Assembly: GCA_016934645.1 (NCBI GenBank)
Contig: JAFGSL010000484.1
Coordinates: 1 to 10,359 of the forward strand
Length of the DNA stretch: 10,359 bases
Reading direction: 5' to 3'
From: Anaerolineae bacterium
Lineage (GTDB): Bacteria > Chloroflexota > Anaerolineae > B4-G1 > SLSP01
Part shown: positions 5,003-10,359 of the stretch, one piece after another
Layout: every line of letters begins with the position of its first letter
How positions within the stretch are numbered: position 1 is the first letter of the stretch
Notes under the pieces: generated by a model
Seen by the model: the letters and a program-made list of their open reading frames with translations, nothing else
Database searches by the model: none
Told to the model about the DNA's origin: nothing
Made by a program: the position numbers and the translations under genes

Positions 5003-7759
5003 ATGGAAAAATCACCCAGAAACAGAGTGTTCTGCATTAGAATCATTATCTTTTTAGCATTTGCTGGAATCATTCTCACATTCTGGTCAAGTGCAGTTAT
5101 CTCAGCCCCGCACACCGAGGAACCACAGTTTTCGTATATAAACGGGCGCTTTGGATTTGGGTGGACTAGGAAAGTGTCCGATGTGCTGGCACTTGGCTGG
5201 CCCGCATATCTCAACGCCGGGTGGTACTGGGATTGGGGCGCACGCGGCACAACGGAACTGCCCCCGCTGCAATACGTGCAGACCATCCAACTCAAGCCGG
5301 TATTAAGCAACAGCGTCCAGATCGGCTACACGGTCTCCCCCACCGGCACAACGCTGCTTAGCTTGATTGCTGAGCAACCAGGGGCCACGTGGTTCATCGG
5401 TAACGAGCCGGATTGCAGCACGATGAACAATATGCGCTCCGAGTGGTATGCGCGCGCCTATCACGATGTGTATGTCTTCATCAAGACCGCCGATCCTACG
5501 GCAAAAATCGCCGCAGGTAACATCGTGCAACCCACGCTCCAGCGGTTTATGTATCTGGATCGCGTTTTGACGGAATACCAGACGCGCTATGGCGAACCGC
5601 TGCCGGCGGATTTGTGGAGCGTCCACAGCTTCATCCTTTGCGAAAACTGTTATCCTATTCCCGCGCCAGGAGAACCTTTTGCCTGGGGTGCGTGTTGGGT
5701 GCCGGATTGGCCGAGCAGTTCCGCTTCTGCACCGTATGCTACGTTCTACTCTGTGTACGATCACTGGGACGTCAATATCTTTACCGAGCGCATCGAGACG
5801 TTCCGCCAGTGGATGTATGACAACGGCTACCGCAATCATCCGCTGGTCATTCCTGAATACGGCGTTCTATTTTACGAGGGACTCATTTACAGCGGTTCCA
5901 CCTATGATGCGAAAAACCGGGAATTTATGTATGGCGGGTTCGATTGGATGCAGGAGGGCCGTGATTCCCTAACTGGCTACCGTCCAGATGATAGCCGGTT
6001 GGTACAGGGATGGGCCTGGTACAGTCTCGATCATGGAAGCTATCCAGGCGGCACGCTATTCGACCCTGATACTTACCAACCGACGGTTTTGGGCGATGAC
6101 TATGCAGCCTATACCGCGCTGGTGACACCCACAGTAGATTTGAAGATCTTCGATCTTGTTGCGATAAAACAGCTCGTTCCTGACGGATCACCGATAACAG
6201 CTACAGTCGAGCTGACTGTGGCTAATGCTGGGAATATCGTTACGAACAGCGACATCACAGTGACGGTTTATCAAAGCGCAACTACTCATATTCCTATTGG
6301 GGAAGTCGTCACACCTCCGCTTGATTGTTGTGGGGATCATCATCACGTTTCGATGCTATGGCCTAATCTTACCGACGGCCTTTATCAATTTTGCACCACT
6401 GCGTCGACAGCCTACACCGAGACAAATCCGGTATGCAGTTATTTATGGGTTGCAGAGCTGTCGGCTTTTAACGACGGCCCCACACCGTGCGGAGCGACAA
6501 CTACACTCAGTGCTACCGTGAGTGACGGCAGCGACGTAACATATACTTGGGCTTTTGGCGACGGCACATTTTTCCAGCCGGAGAATTGGCCCGGTAGCGG
6601 TAAAGTTGTCACACATACCTATCCTACTGTCGGGACATACACTGCCATTGTTACCGCAGCGAACCAGTTCAGCGAATTAACCGCGACGACCTGGGTCACG
6701 ATCACGGAGACGCCGGTAGTGGGACTGGCAGCATTCAACGACAGTCCGACGCCATTGGGCGATGCGACGACCCTCACAGCGACAGTAGCGGCGGGGAGTG
6801 GAGTGAGTTATACCTGGGCATTCGGTGACGGCACACTAGACAGTGGGAAGGTCGTTCAACATATTTACTCTGATGCGGGTTTCTATACGGCAACGGTCAC
6901 GGCGACTAACAGTCTCAACAGCCTGACAGCAACCACGCATGTGACCATCACTGCTGTGACGCCGGTAACGGGTTTGCTAGCCTTTAACGACAGCCCTACA
7001 CCGTTGGGCAATGTTACTATGCTCAGTGCGACGGTGGAAAGTGGTAATGGCGTGACATACACATGGGATTTTGGCGACGGTGCGCTGGGTAACGGAGCAG
7101 TCATCCAACATATCTATCCCGACACGGGTTTCTACACGGCGACGGTCACGGCGACCAACAGCGTCAATAGCCTGACGGCGACCACCCACGTGACCATCAC
7201 TGCCAGTACACCGGTAACAGGTTTGCTAGCCTTCAACGACAGCCCGACGCCGCTGGGCGGTGTCACCACGCTCAGTGCAACGGTGGAGAGTGGTAGCGGC
7301 ATGACGTACACCTGGGCCTTTGGGGATGGCGCGTTCTTCTTCCCACAGAACTGGCCTGATGACGGCAAGGTCGTCACGCACACCTACTCCGCCGTGGGCA
7401 CGTATACCGCGACGGTCACGGCGACGAATCGCGGTGGACAAAGCACGATGACGACGACCGTTGTGGTGGAGGATGCGCCCATCGCCGGATTGAGGGCGCA
7501 CAATAACGGCCCCACGCTCCTGGAAGAGACGACTATGTTAAGCGCGACGGTGACGGTGGGAAGCAATATCAGTTTCACCTGGGACCTGGGCGATGGACAG
7601 AGCGCCGTGGGCGTGACGGTCGCGCACGTTTACGCGGAAGCGCGCATCTACACGGCAACCGTCACAGCGACCAATCCGATCAACACGGTTAGTGCCTTTA
7701 CCGTTGTTACTATCATGGCGACTCCGCGCATCTACCTACCTTTGGTGATGCGACAGTGA
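5003..7759 (+). CDS. Secreted glycoside-hydrolase-like protein with five PKD repeats
   Basis: 918 aa from the ATG at 5003 (GGAGG 5 nt upstream); an in-frame TTG at 4952 lacks such a site. Residues 1-35 are a signal peptide: basic MEKSPRNRVFCIR, hydrophobic 14-28, then SSAVISA. Residues about 45-370 resemble a (beta/alpha)8 hydrolase. WFIGNEPD (130-137) would place acid/base E135 after strand 4, LWSVHSF is at 204-210, VIPEYGV (282-288) would give nucleophile E285, and GWAWYSLD is at 336-343. These suggest a clan GH-A-like retaining fold, but the family and substrate are unknown. About 376-482 looks like a CARDB-type beta domain. Five PKD repeats follow (about 485-569, 573-651, 655-733, 738-823, 827-905), each with a YTW/FTW-x-(F/L)GDG motif and YTATVTATN or a close variant. 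The protein ends PRIYLPLVMRQ. An extracellular carbohydrate-related role is inferred. It has no evident link to the surrounding aromatic genes. Confidence 0.9.
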   Translation: MEKSPRNRVFCIRIIIFLAFAGIILTFWSSAVISAPHTEEPQFSYINGRFGFGWTRKVSDVLALGWPAYLNAGWYWDWGARGTTELPPLQYVQTIQLKPVLSNSVQIGYTVSPTGTTLLSLIAEQPGATWFIGNEPDCSTMNNMRSEWYARAYHDVYVFIKTADPTAKIAAGNIVQPTLQRFMYLDRVLTEYQTRYGEPLPADLWSVHSFILCENCYPIPAPGEPFAWGACWVPDWPSSSASAPYATFYSVYDHWDVNIFTERIETFRQWMYDNGYRNHPLVIPEYGVLFYEGLIYSGSTYDAKNREFMYGGFDWMQEGRDSLTGYRPDDSRLVQGWAWYSLDHGSYPGGTLFDPDTYQPTVLGDDYAAYTALVTPTVDLKIFDLVAIKQLVPDGSPITATVELTVANAGNIVTNSDITVTVYQSATTHIPIGEVVTPPLDCCGDHHHVSMLWPNLTDGLYQFCTTASTAYTETNPVCSYLWVAELSAFNDGPTPCGATTTLSATVSDGSDVTYTWAFGDGTFFQPENWPGSGKVVTHTYPTVGTYTAIVTAANQFSELTATTWVTITETPVVGLAAFNDSPTPLGDATTLTATVAAGSGVSYTWAFGDGTLDSGKVVQHIYSDAGFYTATVTATNSLNSLTATTHVTITAVTPVTGLLAFNDSPTPLGNVTMLSATVESGNGVTYTWDFGDGALGNGAVIQHIYPDTGFYTATVTATNSVNSLTATTHVTITASTPVTGLLAFNDSPTPLGGVTTLSATVESGSGMTYTWAFGDGAFFFPQNWPDDGKVVTHTYSAVGTYTATVTATNRGGQSTMTTTVVVEDAPIAGLRAHNNGPTLLEETTMLSATVTVGSNISFTWDLGDGQSAVGVTVAHVYAEARIYTATVTATNPINTVSAFTVVTIMATPRIYLPLVMRQ
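6719..7471 (+). repeat. Near-identical tandem PKD-coding units
   Basis: The second to fourth PKD units (about 6719-6955, 6965-7201 and 7214-7471) share long nearly identical DNA stretches. The opening encoding (P)VTGLLAFNDSPTPLG recurs at about 6959 and 7205, and the YTATVTATNS-(L/V)-NSLTATTHVTIT block recurs in units two and three. The first and fifth units are more diverged. This points to recent internal duplication of the middle units. Confidence 0.8.
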
Positions 7760-7818
7760 GAAAATGGGGGAGTGGGGATTAGGTAGCGGGATATTCTAAT
7801 TCCCATTCCCTCTCGTTC
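7760..7818 (+). repeat. G-rich hairpin between the PKD gene and aroE
   Basis: Directly after the TGA (7757-7759), 7766-7782 pairs with 7796-7812 in an uninterrupted 17-bp stem with three G-U pairs and a 13-nt loop. The left arm is G-rich (units like TGGGGGA, GTGGGGA, TTAGGTA) and the right arm is the matching C/T-rich strand. The 7-nt phasing is weaker than at other loci, but size, position and architecture are the same: it begins at the stop codon and ends 6 nt before AAGGAG (7819-7824). No U tract follows. Confidence 0.8.
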
Positions 7819-7830
7819 AAGGAGAAATCT

Positions 7831-8721
7831 ATGACGCAAGACATAGGAATTAACGGACATACAACTTTGGTCGGGCTGATCGCGTGGCCGGTGGGCCACA
7901 GCGTCTCACCGCCGATGCATAACGCGGCGTTCGAGGTTCTAGGCCTGAACTGGTGCTACGTGCCGCTGCCGGTTGCGCCATCGCAGGTGGAAAACGCGGT
8001 GCGCGGCACGGCGGCGCTTGGATTCCGGGGCGTCAACGTGACCGTGCCGCATAAACAGGCAGTGATCCCCGCACTAGACGTGGTCGCGCCAGACGCGGCG
8101 CAGTTCGGCGCAGTGAACACCATCGTCATTGACCGTGACGCGGTCAGACAGCCGACGATCACCGGGCATAACACCGATTATCAGGGCTTCCTCGGTTCGC
8201 TGCGACAGGGGGGCTTCGAGCCGGCAGGTAAGTCCGCCGTTGTCATCGGAGCCGGGGGAGCGGGACGTGCCGTGATTTTCGGGCTGCTTCAGGCGGACGC
8301 GCGCGACGTGCTGGTGCTGGACACCGTACCACAGCAGGTCCAATCGCTGATGAAGGACCTAGGACAGATCAAACCATCGGTGTTGCGCACAGCGCCGTTA
8401 ACGCCAGACACACTAATCGAATCAGCCCGTGCGGCGGATTTGCTGGTCAACGCGACCCCGGTGGGGATGTCGCCCAGGATCGACGCCTCCATTTGGCCGG
8501 ACGATGTACCTTTCCCGGCTTACCTGGCCGTCTTCGATCTGGTCTACAATCCGCAAGAAACGCAGCTTTTACGGCAGGCGCGTGCGGCAGGCGCGCTGGG
8601 CATCGACGGATTGGATATGCTCGTGCGGCAAGGGGCGATTGCCTTCGAGTTGTGGACCGGTCAGCAAGCCCCGTTCAACGTCATGCGTGCAGCCTGTGAG
8701 CGCGCATTGGGGCAACGGTAG
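7831..8721 (+). CDS. aroE: Shikimate dehydrogenase (NADP+)
   Basis: 296 aa, slightly longer than typical AroE (about 270-290). It reduces 3-dehydroshikimate to shikimate. The N-terminal substrate domain shows GLIAWPVGHSVSPPMHN (15-31, with the two Ser that bind the shikimate carboxylate) and GVNVTVPHK (67-75, catalytic Lys75). GAVNTI (93-98) and GHNTDYQGF (112-120, catalytic Asp116) complete the site. The nucleotide-binding domain has VVIGAGGAGRAV (137-148), and LLVNATPVGMSP follows further on. The C-terminal GLDMLVRQGAIAFELWTG is family-typical. AAGGAG lies 6 nt before the ATG. It sits after the PKD gene yet belongs functionally with the genes before it. The next gene begins 7 nt downstream, so the two are probably cotranscribed. 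Confidence 0.97.
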   Translation: MTQDIGINGHTTLVGLIAWPVGHSVSPPMHNAAFEVLGLNWCYVPLPVAPSQVENAVRGTAALGFRGVNVTVPHKQAVIPALDVVAPDAAQFGAVNTIVIDRDAVRQPTITGHNTDYQGFLGSLRQGGFEPAGKSAVVIGAGGAGRAVIFGLLQADARDVLVLDTVPQQVQSLMKDLGQIKPSVLRTAPLTPDTLIESARAADLLVNATPVGMSPRIDASIWPDDVPFPAYLAVFDLVYNPQETQLLRQARAAGALGIDGLDMLVRQGAIAFELWTGQQAPFNVMRAACERALGQR

Positions 8722-8728
8722 ATTGCCA

Positions 8729-9034
8729 ATGAGCGTTTTTGAGGTTATGATGTTGGTCTGTTTCGGCGTCAGTTGGCCGATTTCGATAGCGAAGGCGCTG
8801 CGGACGAAAAAAGTTGAGGGCAAAAGCCCGGTTTTTATGGTCGTGATTTGTGTGGGCTATTTGAGCGGTATCTTGCATAAGCTGTTTTTTGCCTATGATT
8901 GGGTCATTGTCCTATACGCGATCAACATGATTATGGTCGCGACGGATTTGTTCCTGTACTATCGCTATTTACCCTCGGCAGGTGGTATGTGGCAGGTCTT
9001 GGCACAGCGTGTCAATAATATGAGTAAGGAGTAG
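8729..9034 (+). CDS. Small three-helix membrane protein, PQ-loop/SemiSWEET-like
   Basis: 101 aa with three predicted membrane segments (about 4-20, 35-50, 57-76) joined by a basic loop, ALRTKKVEGKSPVF (23-36). The string SWPISIAKALRTKKVEGKS resembles the PQ-loop signature (W-P-Q-x-x-K-x-x-x-T-K-S-x-E-G-x-S) of SemiSWEET-type and related small transporters, with Ile in place of the signature Gln. Family placement is inferred from this pattern and the three-helix layout; the substrate is unknown. It starts 7 nt after the aroE stop with little sign of its own ribosome binding site, suggesting translational coupling. The final codons for SKE and the TAG stop are supplied by the heptamer array that begins at 9024. 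Being between aroE and tyrS, it might serve aromatic metabolite traffic, but nothing in the sequence shows this. Confidence 0.75.
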   Translation: MSVFEVMMLVCFGVSWPISIAKALRTKKVEGKSPVFMVVICVGYLSGILHKLFFAYDWVIVLYAINMIMVATDLFLYYRYLPSAGGMWQVLAQRVNNMSKE

Positions 9035-9127
9035 GAAGTAAGGAGTAGGGAGTAAGGAGTAGGGAGTAAGGAGTAGGGAGAAAGGGTAAAGCGCGCCCAT
9101 ACTCCATACTTCCTACTCCGTACTCCT
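9024..9127 (+). repeat. Heptamer inverted repeat before tyrS
   Basis: Left arm of eight phased units alternating between two versions: GTAAGGA (9024), GTAGGAA (9031), GTAAGGA (9038), GTAGGGA (9045), GTAAGGA (9052), GTAGGGA (9059), GTAAGGA (9066), GTAGGGA (9073). Right arm: TACTCCA (9100), TACTTCC (9107), TACTCCG (9114), TACTCCT (9121). Pairing 9048-9075 with 9100-9127 gives 24 Watson-Crick pairs, 2 G-U and only 2 mismatches, around a 24-nt loop. The alternation implies that the amplified block was a 14-mer. The array contains the upstream gene's stop codon and ends shortly before the tyrS ribosome binding site. Confidence 0.93.
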
Positions 9128-9149
9128 CATCACACTTTGAGGAGACACT

Positions 9150-10359
9150 ATGACAAACATATTTGAGGAATTTGAGTGGCGTGGCCTGGTCCACAGCTTT
9201 ACAGAAGGAGCGCCGGAGATACTGGCGAAGGAGAAGGTGACCGTCTACATCGGGTTTGACCCGACGGCGGACAGCCTGCAAATCGGCAACTTGATGACGC
9301 TGATGGGGCTGGCGCGGATGCAGCGTTTCGGCCATTCGCCCATCGCGCTGGCGGGTGGCGGCACCGGCATGATCGGCGATCCAAGCGGCAAGTCGAGTGA
9401 GCGGCAGCTTCTGACCCGTGAGCAGGTGGAGGCCAACCTGGAGGCCGTCAAGCCGCAGTTGGAGCGCTTCCTCGACTTCGGGGTCAAGAGCAATCCGGCA
9501 CGCATCGTCAATAACGCCGATTGGCTGTGCCAGGTTTCGCTGATGGATTTTCTACGCGACGTGGGCAAGCACTTCAGTGTGAACTATATGGTGGCGAAGG
9601 ACTCGGTCAAGTCGAGGCTGGACCGTGAGGAGGGTATTTCGTACACCGAGTTCAGTTACATGCTGCTGCAATCCTACGACTTCGTGCAACTCTACGATCG
9701 CTATGGCTGCACGATGCAGTCTGGCGGCAGCGACCAGTGGGGCAACATCGTCGCGGGCGTGGAATTGATGCGCCGGATGCGCAACGCGCGTGCTTACGGC
9801 CTGGTCTATCCGCTCGTCACCAACGCCGACGGCTCGAAACTCGGCAAATCGGAGAAAGGCACGATCTTCCTGGATGCCAAAAATACCTCGCCGTATCGCT
9901 TCTACCAGTACTGGCTCAATCGCGAAGACGCTGATGTGATCGACGATCTCAAGCACTTCACCTGGATGACGCAGGAAGAAATCGCCGCACTGGGATACAA
10001 AGTGGCGACGCAGCCGGAACGACGTGAGGCGCAGCGCACCCTTGCCCGTACGATGACGGCGATGGTTCACGACGAAACGGCGCTGGCGAAGGCCGAGCAG
10101 GCATCGCTGGTTTTGTTCGGCGGCGAAATTGCGGGCCTGAGCGCGGACGAAATCGGCGACATCTTTAGCGATGTGCCCTCCAGCCAGGTCGCTAAGGCGA
10201 CGTTAGAGGGTGAGGGCCAATCGCTGGTTGATGTGCTGGTGGATACTGGGCTAACCAGGTCTAAAGGCGAGGCGCGCCGGCTGATTGACAATGGTGGCGT
10301 CTACGTTAACAATGCTCAGGCCGCAGGAGTGGATCAGACTGTCACACTGGCGGACACGA
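9150..10359 (+). CDS. tyrS: Tyrosyl-tRNA synthetase (3' end outside the window)
   Basis: 403 codons are visible with no stop; a full enzyme is about 420 aa, so little is missing. It charges tRNA-Tyr. The class I catalytic domain has [11 protein letters not shown] (33-43), then the HIGH-type signature as QIGN (44-47), [13 protein letters not shown] (69-81), [10 protein letters not shown] (169-178), SGGSDQWGN (191-199), KLGKS (230-234, the KMSKS motif) and FYQYW (251-255). The C-terminal S4 RNA-binding domain starts at about 356 with [22 protein letters not shown]. The first His of HIGH is Gln44, encoded CAA, one base from a His codon. Asn at the fourth position is a known natural variant. GAGGAG at 9139-9144 is 5 nt before the ATG. 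Its place behind Tyr-synthesis genes fits a shared supply role. Confidence 0.97.
   Translation, partial: MTNIFEEFEWRGLVHSFTEGAPEILAKEKVTVYIGFDPTADSLQIGNLMTLMGLARMQRFGHSPIALAGGGTGMIGDPSGKSSERQLLTREQVEANLEAVKPQLERFLDFGVKSNPARIVNNADWLCQVSLMDFLRDVGKHFSVNYMVAKDSVKSRLDREEGISYTEFSYMLLQSYDFVQLYDRYGCTMQSGGSDQWGNIVAGVELMRRMRNARAYGLVYPLVTNADGSKLGKSEKGTIFLDAKNTSPYRFYQYWLNREDADVIDDLKHFTWMTQEEIAALGYKVATQPERREAQRTLARTMTAMVHDETALAKAEQASLVLFGGEIAGLSADEIGDIFSDVPSSQVAKATLEGEGQSLVDVLVDTGLTRSKGEARRLIDNGGVYVNNAQAAGVDQTVTLADT

Noticed and set aside
8429..8728. Long N-terminal extension of the small membrane protein overlapping aroE
   Set aside because: The extension is aroE read in another frame. The three-helix protein begins cleanly at ATG 8729, 7 nt after the aroE stop.
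9024..9127. CRISPR-like array
   Set aside because: Units are 7 nt and contiguous with no unique spacers, and there are no cas genes.
9012..9335. Minus-strand open frame across the repeat before tyrS
   Set aside because: Same artefact: repeat read antisense, overlapping the 5' end of tyrS.

Overview
The window looks like the chromosome of a member of the Chloroflexota; this placement is inferred. It is fairly GC-rich. The one secreted protein ends in PRIYLPLVMRQ, a C-terminal style (YLPLVxR) that I associate with exported Chloroflexota proteins. Gene content and order are those of a stand-alone aromatic amino acid operon. No rRNA, tRNA, CRISPR array, transposase or phage gene is visible.

Layout, all genes on the + strand: a strong intrinsic terminator (22-55) closes something upstream. 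Then come aroH (AroH-type chorismate mutase, 118-489), pheA (prephenate dehydratase with ACT domain, 572-1408), aroF (DAHP synthase with N-terminal ferredoxin-like regulatory domain, 1530-2543), tyrA (prephenate dehydrogenase, 2606-3469) and aroA (EPSP synthase, 3466-4908, overlapping tyrA by 4 bp). A large secreted glycoside-hydrolase-like/PKD protein (5003-7759) interrupts the pathway. It is followed by aroE (shikimate dehydrogenase, 7831-8721), a small three-helix membrane protein with PQ-loop-like features (8729-9034) and tyrS (tyrosyl-tRNA synthetase, 9150 to the window edge, C-terminus cut off). Together the enzymes cover DAHP formation, two later shikimate steps, the chorismate branch to Phe and Tyr, and loading of Tyr onto tRNA. 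aroB, aroC, aroD/Q and aroK are not in the window.

The most unusual content lies between the genes. Most intergenic spacers consist almost wholly of degenerate repeats with a strict 7-nt period. Each locus uses its own heptamer 'dialect' (GTAGGGA/GTAAGGA, GAATTGC/GAATAAC, GTAGACG/GTAAACG, or G-rich). In five spacers the array starts on the stop codon of the upstream gene and usually supplies that codon and the last few residues. It then folds back on a complementary arm to form a long hairpin, often with G-U pairs, and ends just before the next ribosome binding site. A heptamer array of the same dialect family also sits in frame inside aroA, together with a separate 4 x 15-bp palindromic repeat encoding ATAKA units. 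Both fall where EPSP synthases normally have short loops. The spacer before the PKD gene is the only long one without heptamers, so that gene looks like a separate module inside the operon.
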